A DNA stretch of 58,581 nucleotides from an uncultured Candidatus Poseidoniales archaeon (lineage in GTDB: Archaea > Thermoplasmatota > Poseidoniia > Poseidoniales > Thalassarchaeaceae), in NCBI GenBank assembly GCA_905182515.1, contig CAJJBW010000007.1, positions 81,025 to 139,605 on the forward strand. The letters are read 5' to 3'. Both the position numbers and the translations under genes were made by a program. The notes below the pieces were generated by a model. The model was not told where the DNA came from and searched no databases. It saw nothing but the letters and a program-made list of their open reading frames with translations. This document shows positions 39,541 through 46,934 of the stretch, one piece after another (within the stretch, counting starts at the first letter, position 1; the number at the start of each line of letters is the position of its first letter).

Positions 39541-40426
39541 TTCTATGCCCAAAGATAAACCACATGATACATTAAATTTTATGATATCAGAATACCTACT
39601 TTCAAATGGAATTGATGGAGAAAAAATTGATGATTTTATAATAGATATCCCAAAAAAATGGGAAAAATTCTCAGATGTAATACTTCTTCCGAATTCATCA
39701 TTTGAGGAAAAAAAATGGGATAACCACAGGACCGAGTTATGGAATATTATTGTGCAAGCCCTGGGGGCAAAAAAGTTAGGAATAATGGGTGAAATTAAAG
39801 GTGAAAAGAGGGAAAGCACAGTTAAAATGCTACTTGGAGAGGATGATTGGGTAATTCGAAGAGAAAACGGAATTAAATATGGATATAGATTTACTAAATG
39901 TATGTTTTCATCTGGGAATATAAATGAAAGGATGAGGATGGGAGGTGTTGGAAAGCTTGACGAAGTTGTTGTAGACCTATATGCTGGAATAGGATACTAT
40001 TCTTTACCTATCTTAGTTTTTTCTAAAATTAAACATTTACATTCATTTGAGTGGAATCCGGAGTCAGTAAGAGCTCTGGAAATAAATTTACAATCTAATG
40101 GGGTAACAAACCGATGTTCTATTCATTTGGGAGACAATAAAATTACGACAAATAAATTCAATAATATTGCAGACAGGGTTATTTTAGGATTATTGCCATC
40201 TGCTAAAGAAGGTTATATTCCTGCCCTAAATGTATTAAAAGATTCTGGAGTTTTACATATTCATGGCATTGCACAATCAAAAAATCATGATGAATGGATA
40301 AAGAAAACATTGACTGAGATAAATTTAATTAGACCGCAAGCAACGATATCTGAAATTAGTAGATTTAAAATCAAAAGTTATGCACCTCATTGGGACCACA
40401 TTGTACTTGATGTTAAAGTAGAGTGA
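39533..40426 (+). CDS. taw2: TYW2/Trm5-type tRNA-Phe wyosine aminocarboxypropyltransferase
   Basis: Class I SAM-dependent enzyme of about 297 residues. The SAM fold has VVDLYAGIGYYSLPIL, HSFEWNPESVRALEINL and RCSIHLGDNK. The EWNPESV plus DLYAGIGYYSLP pattern follows TYW2 (aminocarboxypropyl transfer to 4-demethylwyosine in tRNA-Phe, position 37) rather than Trm5, which I recall having DxFAGVGPF. The N-terminal region carries the RNA-binding domain (LLPNSSF, TVKMLLGEDDWVIRRENGIKYGYRFTKCMFSSGN pattern at about 85-130). The start ATG at 39533 overlaps the uvrC stop; ATGs at 39521 and 39545 are alternatives. Confidence 0.85.
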   Translation: MSDSMPKDKPHDTLNFMISEYLLSNGIDGEKIDDFIIDIPKKWEKFSDVILLPNSSFEEKKWDNHRTELWNIIVQALGAKKLGIMGEIKGEKRESTVKMLLGEDDWVIRRENGIKYGYRFTKCMFSSGNINERMRMGGVGKLDEVVVDLYAGIGYYSLPILVFSKIKHLHSFEWNPESVRALEINLQSNGVTNRCSIHLGDNKITTNKFNNIADRVILGLLPSAKEGYIPALNVLKDSGVLHIHGIAQSKNHDEWIKKTLTEINLIRPQATISEISRFKIKSYAPHWDHIVLDVKVE

Positions 40427-40440
40427 TGCCTTTAATTTAG

Positions 40441-41157
40441 ATGCATCGTCCTATTGCAGATATGGCAGAAGACTGGTTAACCCAATCTGCTATTGGATAT
40501 AATAAACACTCACTTGAAAATAAGGACGGTTATAGTGCAATAATATTAATGCCTTTAGATACTTTGAGAATAATAATTGATTGGACATTTAAATCTCTTC
40601 CAGATGAGATACTTATTGGCATTGATCCTGATATATCTATTAAAAATCCCAAAAAGGTTGAAGATGAATATCTAGGACTTAATTTTCAAAATGATTTATT
40701 TGCTGGACAGGGGTACATACTTGGAAAACCCCATTTAGTTAACAGAGGTGATTCTTTTTCTGTTCACCATGTCCCTGAAGAATGGAATGATGGTTTGTTT
40801 ACAAATGAAAGAGGAGCAAGGGGAAGTAGATTTACTCATTGGCTACATACTCACCCAAACGCACCTGCAATACCTAGTATTGCTGATGCTGATGCTGCAC
40901 AGTGGACTGAGGGGTGTGACATAATATTAGGAATTAAATATACTCCAGAGGGTATTTTACCATGGTTTGATGATGTAAATGGAATTAGGAGACAATTAAA
41001 TCCAGATGAAATAGATGAAAATAAAAATAGAAGTGGAAAATATATTGGAATAGTTAAAACAGGACATAAGATACATGATTTAGAATTAATATCTTTTCAT
41101 AAAAGAGGTTTCGGGATCAATATAATTCTAACGGACCAAGATGGTTATCCAATATGA
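40441..41157 (+). CDS. JAMM/MPN+-motif protein (putative zinc isopeptidase)
   Basis: A 238-residue protein I do not recognise by overall sequence. It contains an exact JAMM metal motif, H-x-H-x7-S-x2-D, at residues 136-149 (HTHPNAPAIPSIAD), within WLHTHP as in JAB1/Csn5-type enzymes. The preceding 100 residues include GYSAIILMP and FSVHHVPEEWN; the second Glu of the active site would lie there (candidates near residues 57-60 or 113-114). JAMM proteins cut isopeptide bonds to ubiquitin-like modifiers or process sulfur-carrier proteins. It follows taw2 by 14 bases and is probably co-transcribed. The exact motif spacing makes the family call likely; the substrate is unknown. Confidence 0.72.
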   Translation: MHRPIADMAEDWLTQSAIGYNKHSLENKDGYSAIILMPLDTLRIIIDWTFKSLPDEILIGIDPDISIKNPKKVEDEYLGLNFQNDLFAGQGYILGKPHLVNRGDSFSVHHVPEEWNDGLFTNERGARGSRFTHWLHTHPNAPAIPSIADADAAQWTEGCDIILGIKYTPEGILPWFDDVNGIRRQLNPDEIDENKNRSGKYIGIVKTGHKIHDLELISFHKRGFGINIILTDQDGYPI

Positions 41158-41263
41158 TTGGAATTTTGGAAATCGGAAGTAGCAAACAAGCTCCTCACGG
41201 TTAATTAAGTGTAAAAAGTACACTAACTTTAAATGGTAAAGCACACATGGGTTACTGAGAGAC

Positions 41264-41392
41264 ATGGAAATATTAACCATCTTCAATTGCCCTGCTTGTA
41301 AATCGCCTTTGTTATATCAGGAATACATAACCAGAGAATTAAGAAGTACTACCTGTATGACTTGTGGAATTGTATCATTAACCTTAAATTGA
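41264..41392 (+). CDS. 42-residue zinc-ribbon protein
   Basis: A short frame encoding a 42-residue protein with two cysteine pairs, NCPACKSPLL near the start and TCMTCGIVSL near the end, separated by about 20 residues. This is a classic rubredoxin-like/zinc-ribbon spacing, as in transcription-factor or ribosome-associated ribbons. ACTTTAAA at about 41226 is a possible TATA element about 35 bases upstream. The pairs of Cys-x2-Cys in a frame of this size are unlikely by chance. Function unknown; the small size suggests a partner-binding or RNA-binding role. Confidence 0.65.
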   Translation: MEILTIFNCPACKSPLLYQEYITRELRSTTCMTCGIVSLTLN

Positions 41393-41465
41393 AAAAGAGA
41401 TTACATTTTGTAAACACCATTTTTACATACGCGCCTTCATATAGGTCGTTTGGAGGCAAACGGTC

Positions 41466-41540
41466 ATGGATGCTAACACATGTTTGCTCGTTTCAGACCC
41501 AAAGAGAAGGATGCGAGTGCTGAAGAAATATGGCCAATGA
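41466..41540 (+). CDS. Possible 24-residue peptide
   Basis: A short frame (MDANTCLLVSDPKRRMRV start) preceded by TGGAGG about 10 bases before the ATG and followed directly by a run of eight T. It could be a leader peptide or a real microprotein, or a chance frame. It lies between the zinc ribbon and the metalloprotease gene. Confidence 0.3.
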   Translation: MDANTCLLVSDPKRRMRVLKKYGQ

Positions 41541-41548
41541 TTTTTTTT
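41541..41548 (+). terminator. T-tract, possible archaeal terminator
   Basis: Eight consecutive T on the plus strand downstream of the zinc-ribbon gene and the possible 24-residue peptide. Archaeal RNA polymerase ends transcription at such U-tracts. It would separate the taw2/JAMM/zinc-ribbon side from the metalloprotease gene starting at 41592. Confidence 0.4.
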
Positions 41549-41591
41549 CTTTATACGAAAGATTCATTTCCTAATCTCTCAAAGTAATGCC

Positions 41592-44060
41592 ATGTCTAGT
41601 AAGCCAATGGCGCTTGTAGTTATTCTTCTACTCAGCACAACAATAGGCCTAAGTACAACAGATTATGCTTCAGCAGAGACGGATTCAGATTCTGAAACAA
41701 CTGATTCCCCCACACAAATAGTAGGAGATTGTGATCCCGAAATAGAACGTCCTTTGGAAGTAGAGCAAGCATCTTACTTACCACCGGGAAAACATCAGAC
41801 AGAGCCTTCAGTAGTATTCATTGATGAGACTTTTACAATCACTTACCATTCACAATCTGGAGAGGGGCCATGGGGCCATTCACAACCTAAGATTCACAAT
41901 GGCTGGTTTCAAATCGGTAACCAAAGCGGCGAGATAGAACTCTATGATGATGGAACTCACGGAGATGCTGTTTCAGGAGACGATGTATGGACGAGAGCAT
42001 GCATCCATTGGCCTCAAAACTCCCTTAGTGCCGGAGAAACTTTCACAGAGAGAGCGGGAATTATTGGACTGGATTCAACTCTGAGAGGAACTGTCACATC
42101 TCAAGCAGTATCGGATACCATTAGAACCACAGAAGGTGGTTATTTCATCAATATTGGAGAATCCTATGGAGAGAGGTGGACTGATTCTTGGGAGCTTACG
42201 AGTCCATCTCTTTGCACCGCATGTTACGATGCTTGGAATGTTTCTGGACATGTTTTTGACTTTATTGCGATAAATAGTAGAGATTCTGTAGGGGGAGCAG
42301 GTTACATCCGAAATCATGATCCTGTTGGTAATATAGGGATGAATCCGCCGTGCTTGTACAACTCTCATTGTTACACGGTAATTGATGGCCTGGAACATCC
42401 TGAGTTTCGAGGTGTACTGAGTATGATGTACGTCAATAATGGGGGCTTAACTCATGAGTTGGGGCACGGACTCCTAGGACTTGACTCAGGAGAATTCCCC
42501 GAACAGGGAGTGGGTGCTTGGAATAGCGGCGACGGAATGCATCTCGACAGTGACACGACGGTGAGAGGCGACCTTTCAGGGCCATTCTGGGACCCCAATA
42601 GAGGATGGCCATATGCAGTACAAATAGAAGATGAGAATGGTGAACGTACTGAAGTCCGACTAATCCATGATAACGGCTCTTTCAGAATTATTCCTGACAA
42701 CCGAGAGCGTTTTGAATGGTCAGATATCTTCCTTTATATGGCTGGCTTCCTCTCTTCAGAAAACGCAACTGAAGTCAATTACAAATTAGTCAATGAGACG
42801 ATTGAGTCCTGTACTGAAGAGGAATATGCTCTCTTTTGTATCGAGACAAACGTTACTGCAGAACGAATCATTGAGTTTGATACTCAAGATTTCATCGACA
42901 TGTACGGAGAGAGGAGGCCTTCTCATGAGGGTGATGAAAGTCAAATCAACCTAGGAGTTCTCCACATCAGCGATAGGAATCATACAGAAGCCGAAATGAT
43001 ATGGTTCACGGAGATGTATGTGGAATGGGCTCATTCTAATGAGTCTGTGCCGAGTAACTGGAATTTCACGGACACTGATCCATGGCCTGTTGTAACGAGA
43101 GGGCTCAGCTCGGTTACAATCGATCCTGCATTGATGACAGAGAGGCCATTAGCCAACACCACCTTGTTATCATCAAATGGGGCACCTAATCCTTGGGCTG
43201 AACCGGATAATTGTAAACAACAAGTTAAGGTAGATAATCCAGAAAATCTGACATCTACCAAAGTTTGTGCAATATATGTTAACAAGGTTTACGCAATTGA
43301 TGCAATGCGTTTCGTTTACAGTGATGGGTCATATATTGACACAGGAGGGTCAATTGGAGATAGTAGGGCACATGTTCAATGGATATTGCCAGAAAATCAT
43401 AGTATCATACAAGTAGAATACAGTATCCATGATCGTCTTTCTTGGAGTCCATATGATGCAGTAGATGGAATAATTAGCTCAATAACAATACATATCCAAG
43501 GTAAAAATAATACTACTTCTATTAAAAATTTTGAGACTTTTACTTTTGATTTTTGGGAACCTGAACATACTTATGAGAATGAATCAGTCATTGAAACAGG
43601 TTCTTTCTCAGAGATTGGTCGGTTAATCTACTATGTTCAGTTTGAAAAAGAAGATTGTTGGAGTTGTAATTCTGTGACAGATGTTTTTTATCATACTTTA
43701 GATGAAGATGGTGACGGAGTTAACGATATTGATGAAGTGTTGGGATGTACGGATTCTACTGCAAATAACTACAATTATCTAGCTACTGATGAGGATGGGT
43801 TGTGTGATTATGATGTAGACAACGACGGAGTGAGTGATTCAGATGAAGTGCCTGGATGTACTGATTCTACTGCAAATAACTACAATTCTCTAGCTACTGA
43901 TGAGGATGGGTTGTGTGATTATGAAGAGTCATTTGAATCCAAGGAAGTATTACCTGGTTTCGGCACTCTGATGACAACGTCTATGCTACTTTTGGCCTCA
44001 ATGGTACGAAGTAGATACTTGGATGTAGATACGTCGCATCCTAAGGATAAAAAGCCATAA
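41592..44060 (+). CDS. Secreted HExxH metalloprotease with calcium-binding repeats and C-terminal anchor
   Basis: An 822-residue exported protein. The signal peptide spans about 1-28 (ALVVILLLSTTIGLS...ASA). An Ig-like segment contains the loop DDGTHGDAVSGDDVWT (119-134). The zinc motif HELGHGLLGLD lies at 288-298, close to the metzincin HExxHxxGxxD pattern with the Gly shifted by one. Near the C-terminus are two near-identical GCTDSTANNYN repeats with Asp-rich, thrombospondin type 3-like linkers, then LPGFGTLMTTSMLLLASMV, a PGF-type sorting or anchor segment. G+C falls abruptly near 43,200 (residue 536), from about half to about a third, so the front and back halves may have separate origins. 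Probably degrades protein outside the cell. Confidence 0.8.
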   Translation: MSSKPMALVVILLLSTTIGLSTTDYASAETDSDSETTDSPTQIVGDCDPEIERPLEVEQASYLPPGKHQTEPSVVFIDETFTITYHSQSGEGPWGHSQPKIHNGWFQIGNQSGEIELYDDGTHGDAVSGDDVWTRACIHWPQNSLSAGETFTERAGIIGLDSTLRGTVTSQAVSDTIRTTEGGYFINIGESYGERWTDSWELTSPSLCTACYDAWNVSGHVFDFIAINSRDSVGGAGYIRNHDPVGNIGMNPPCLYNSHCYTVIDGLEHPEFRGVLSMMYVNNGGLTHELGHGLLGLDSGEFPEQGVGAWNSGDGMHLDSDTTVRGDLSGPFWDPNRGWPYAVQIEDENGERTEVRLIHDNGSFRIIPDNRERFEWSDIFLYMAGFLSSENATEVNYKLVNETIESCTEEEYALFCIETNVTAERIIEFDTQDFIDMYGERRPSHEGDESQINLGVLHISDRNHTEAEMIWFTEMYVEWAHSNESVPSNWNFTDTDPWPVVTRGLSSVTIDPALMTERPLANTTLLSSNGAPNPWAEPDNCKQQVKVDNPENLTSTKVCAIYVNKVYAIDAMRFVYSDGSYIDTGGSIGDSRAHVQWILPENHSIIQVEYSIHDRLSWSPYDAVDGIISSITIHIQGKNNTTSIKNFETFTFDFWEPEHTYENESVIETGSFSEIGRLIYYVQFEKEDCWSCNSVTDVFYHTLDEDGDGVNDIDEVLGCTDSTANNYNYLATDEDGLCDYDVDNDGVSDSDEVPGCTDSTANNYNSLATDEDGLCDYEESFESKEVLPGFGTLMTTSMLLLASMVRSRYLDVDTSHPKDKKP
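43743..43924 (+). repeat. Tandem 71-bp repeat inside the metalloprotease gene
   Basis: Copies at 43743-43813 and 43854-43924, 111 bases (37 codons) apart, differ at two of 71 positions. They encode GCTDSTANNYN...DEDGLCDYD units with paired cysteines. Such close identity points to a recent duplication or ongoing conversion. Confidence 0.9.
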
Positions 44061-44083
44061 AATATTAGTAAAAAATACTAAAA

Positions 44084-44623
44084 TTATTTTGAATCAAATA
44101 CATGTTTTCTATAGTGATCTAATTCCTCAATACTACCCCTAACATCATCCATTGCTCTATGTCCTGAGCGTTTACTGAATCTTGGAGAATTAGGATACCA
44201 TCTTCTGATTACTTCTTTGATTGAAGTTACATCTACGCTTCTGTAATGGAAGAAATTATGTAATTCAGGCATATATTTCCTTAGAAAACGACGATCTTGC
44301 CCTATTGTATTACCACATAGAGGGGGGACTCCTTCAAGGCAATGAAGCCTTAGAAATTCTATCGTTTGCTCTTCTGCTTCTTTCATAGAAACTCCATTAT
44401 TACGCACTCTCTTAATTAGACCGTTTTCCGTATGATGTGTTTGATTCCATTCATCCATTTTATCAAGTTCTTCTTCTGGTTGAGAAATTGCTAAACTAGG
44501 ACCTTCTGCAACAATATCAAGATTACCTTCAGTAACAATTGTTGCAATTTCAATAATAGTATTTTCTCCTGGATCTAGACCTGTCATCTCTAAATCTAAC
44601 CATACTAAACGCTCTTCGGCCAT
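44084..44623 (-). CDS. orn: Oligoribonuclease (DEDDh 3'-5' exonuclease)
   Basis: Degrades 2-5-nucleotide RNA fragments to mononucleotides; cytoplasmic. RLVWLDLEMTGLDPGENTIIEIA holds the first DE pair. WNQTHHTENGL, LCGNTIGQDRRFLRKYMP and YRSVDVTSIKEV follow as in bacterial Orn, and HRAMDDVRGSIEEL supplies the catalytic His and last Asp. With the ATG at 44623 the protein is 179 residues, the usual length; the upstream frame to 44665 adds 14 basic residues unlike Orn. Orn is mainly known from proteobacteria and eukaryotes, so a bacterial origin is likely. Its 3' end lies 23 bases from the convergent metalloprotease gene. Confidence 0.94.
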   Translation of the reverse strand: MAEERLVWLDLEMTGLDPGENTIIEIATIVTEGNLDIVAEGPSLAISQPEEELDKMDEWNQTHHTENGLIKRVRNNGVSMKEAEEQTIEFLRLHCLEGVPPLCGNTIGQDRRFLRKYMPELHNFFHYRSVDVTSIKEVIRRWYPNSPRFSKRSGHRAMDDVRGSIEELDHYRKHVFDSK

Positions 44624-44702
44624 ATTTATCCGGCCTGTCCTTTGCTTCTTATGTATTCTCATCATAGTAGGGGATGATAGCCATTAGTACCTGCGTGGGG
44701 CT

Positions 44703-45953
44703 GTGTCAGAGGTAGGTTATCTTGAGCTTCTAAGGGACAATAGTCCGTTCCGCCGACTATTCTTAGCAAATATAATTTCATATATAGGAGATTGGTTTAC
44801 TGTAATCGCACTTTTCATATTAGCTGGAGAAGCTACAGATAACTCTCCTATTGCAATTGCAGGAGTTTTGGTAACAAGAAGTTTTGGGATGGCTTTATGC
44901 GACCCTTTTGGAGGAATGTTGGCCGATAGGTACTCACGAAAAGGGCTAATGATGTTGTCTAATTTTTTAGCACTTCTTGCATTAACCTCAGTTGTTGCAT
45001 TTGATTTATTAGATAGTTTAATTTCATATTATCTTCTTGCTCTGGTTATGGTTTTTGCTAAATCTTTGTTTGATCCTGCTGAATATGCATACTTACCGAA
45101 TATTTGTAAAAAAAATGAGTTGATCTCTGCTAATGCATTGGGATCTGGAGGTTGGTCTATTGCTTTAGGAATAGGAGCAGGAATAGGTGGATTCACAATT
45201 TCAGAATTTGGAATTACTACTGCGCTTTGGATTGATTGCTTGACCTTCTTATTTTCCATACTGTTGATATCAACTTTGCCCGCTGGAGGGCCAGATAATT
45301 TAGATAAAGGTAAACTAACTCCTAAATTAGCAATCAATGAAATACTAGATGGGTGGAAATATATTCAAAATAATCCTCCTGTTAAGAGAGTAGTATTTGC
45401 AAAAGGAATGTGGGCTGCTGGAGGAGGAGCTCAAGTTTTCTTACTAATTCTAATTGGCATGGAAACTAATTTTGGAGAATTAGCAGCAGGCATAGGGTTG
45501 CTTTTCATGGTGAGAGGATTTGGCTCTGGTTTTGGACCAGTTATTGCTAAACCTTTAATGAAAAATAAGAGTGTACTACCCTACTTATTAGGTGCTTCAG
45601 TTGGATTAAGTGGCATGTTTTATGTCGTAGTTTCTCAAGTTGAGTGGACAAATATGCTTCTTATTCTTATTTTCTGTTCACATGCTAGTTCAGGAGTAAA
45701 TTGGGTATATTCTACAACAATGTTACAAGCCCGTTCAGATGATGAATGGAGAGGAAGAGTGGCGGGAACTGATTTTTTAGTAATTACTTTCATGATGGGG
45801 TCATCAGCACTTGGTGCTGCGTTAATACTAGAAAATAACATACTTGAATTGCGAGAAGTCATAGCGATTACTGGAATTATACAGATAGCCATAGGAATAT
45901 GTTGGACAATATTCATATCCCCGAGTGAGAAAAGGGATTTAATGTTGAATTAG
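44703..45953 (+). CDS. MFS transporter (EntS/MFS_3-like)
   Basis: A 416-residue membrane protein with about twelve helices. Typical MFS features are the early FLANIISYIGDWFTVIALFILA and the loop 2-3 motif GGMLADRYSRKGLMM, plus DPAEYAYLPN and a second-half repeat GFGSGFGPVIAKPL. This subgroup is mostly drug and siderophore exporters using proton drive; the substrate is not readable. The start is a GTG at 44703, fitting SEVGYLELLRDNSPFRRLF. It diverges from orn. Its last 15 bases overlap the end of the convergent membrane-protein gene. Confidence 0.9.
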   Translation: MSEVGYLELLRDNSPFRRLFLANIISYIGDWFTVIALFILAGEATDNSPIAIAGVLVTRSFGMALCDPFGGMLADRYSRKGLMMLSNFLALLALTSVVAFDLLDSLISYYLLALVMVFAKSLFDPAEYAYLPNICKKNELISANALGSGGWSIALGIGAGIGGFTISEFGITTALWIDCLTFLFSILLISTLPAGGPDNLDKGKLTPKLAINEILDGWKYIQNNPPVKRVVFAKGMWAAGGGAQVFLLILIGMETNFGELAAGIGLLFMVRGFGSGFGPVIAKPLMKNKSVLPYLLGASVGLSGMFYVVVSQVEWTNMLLILIFCSHASSGVNWVYSTTMLQARSDDEWRGRVAGTDFLVITFMMGSSALGAALILENNILELREVIAITGIIQIAIGICWTIFISPSEKRDLMLN

Positions 45954-46712
45954 TTGTTGAAGGCCAACTAAAACCAATAACGGGAATAATGAAAATAAAG
46001 TCGTCCTAATTAGTGATTTAGTAGAAGCTTTTGCCCTTTCCGTGACTTTAGTTTGTATATCTTCATCTATTTTATCCACTACTTCCACTGCTTGAGATTT
46101 TACTTGATCGAGTGCTAAGTCTAATGCATCAGCACCAACATCTAAAACTTGAGATATTGCATTTAAAATAAAATTTGGTTCAACAAGTCTTTGCCAAGGC
46201 CTAGGTATCTCCACATTAGACACTCCTTGAAGAATTTCTCTTCCAGTAACAGCAGTATCAACAACCCTTCGTGTTGTCTCTAAATTATATTTAGACAATG
46301 CCTTAATATCAATTCTTGATCTACTGATTTTTCCAAAATCAACAAAAACCCATGCTAAGCCAGCCAGCAATAATAGGAATAGGCCAATGTCAGGAGTATC
46401 TGCCCAACTGTTCCAACCAATTGGGCCAATGAAGTATCTAGCCACTAATGCAATGATAGCCGGGAGTATGAATGATAATATTTCATTAATTACTATAAGC
46501 CAAAACCCACGAATTGGTAGTCTCTTTATTTTTTCAAGAAACCATTTAATGTGTCTTGTTCTTTCACCAGGGGGCGCGTAAGTATTAATCAAGTCTAATA
46601 AAGGAGGGGCAACAAATATTAATCTAATAATAAATGGAATTATTAGTATGAGGATGTATGCATCCCAAGGAGACATCGGAGGGATATTCGGCATCACCGA
46701 TGCATGATCCAT
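45939..46712 (-). CDS. Membrane protein of unknown function
   Basis: A 257-residue protein I do not recognise. Three or four hydrophobic segments (about 14-33, 60-85, 105-125 and 237-255) flank a central polar region with a long amphipathic stretch, DVGADALDLALDQVKSQAV and the following Asp/Glu/Lys segment, that may form a coiled coil. APPGERTRHIKWFLEKIKRL in the first third is a basic loop. Starts with the ATG at 46712. The frame overlaps the 3' end of the MFS gene by 15 bases on the opposite strand. An AT-rich tract about 60 bases upstream (ATTATAATTA near 46770) may be its promoter. Confidence 0.65.
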   Translation of the reverse strand: MDHASVMPNIPPMSPWDAYILILIIPFIIRLIFVAPPLLDLINTYAPPGERTRHIKWFLEKIKRLPIRGFWLIVINEILSFILPAIIALVARYFIGPIGWNSWADTPDIGLFLLLLAGLAWVFVDFGKISRSRIDIKALSKYNLETTRRVVDTAVTGREILQGVSNVEIPRPWQRLVEPNFILNAISQVLDVGADALDLALDQVKSQAVEVVDKIDEDIQTKVTERAKASTKSLIRTTLFSLFPLLVLVGLQQLIQH

Positions 46713-46934
46713 ATAACCTTAGGAAGGGGCAATGGCAATGAATCTCTCTGTCAAGTTGATTCAGTAATTATAATAATTCCACGCGAACAAACGTTTCTGA
46801 ATAGGCTCTTTGGGCTTCATGATGATTCATTTAATTCTTTAATATTATAAAATATTTATATTTTTTTATTTATTATTTTTGGCTGGCCTAATACGAATAA
46901 ATATGATTAATGAGCGGCCTAAAAATTAAAATTG

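Noticed and set aside
46840-46880. T-rich tract (ATTTTTTTATTTATTATTTTT) as plus-strand terminator
   Set aside because: No plus-strand gene ends within 800 bases; AT-rich intergenic sequence explains it.
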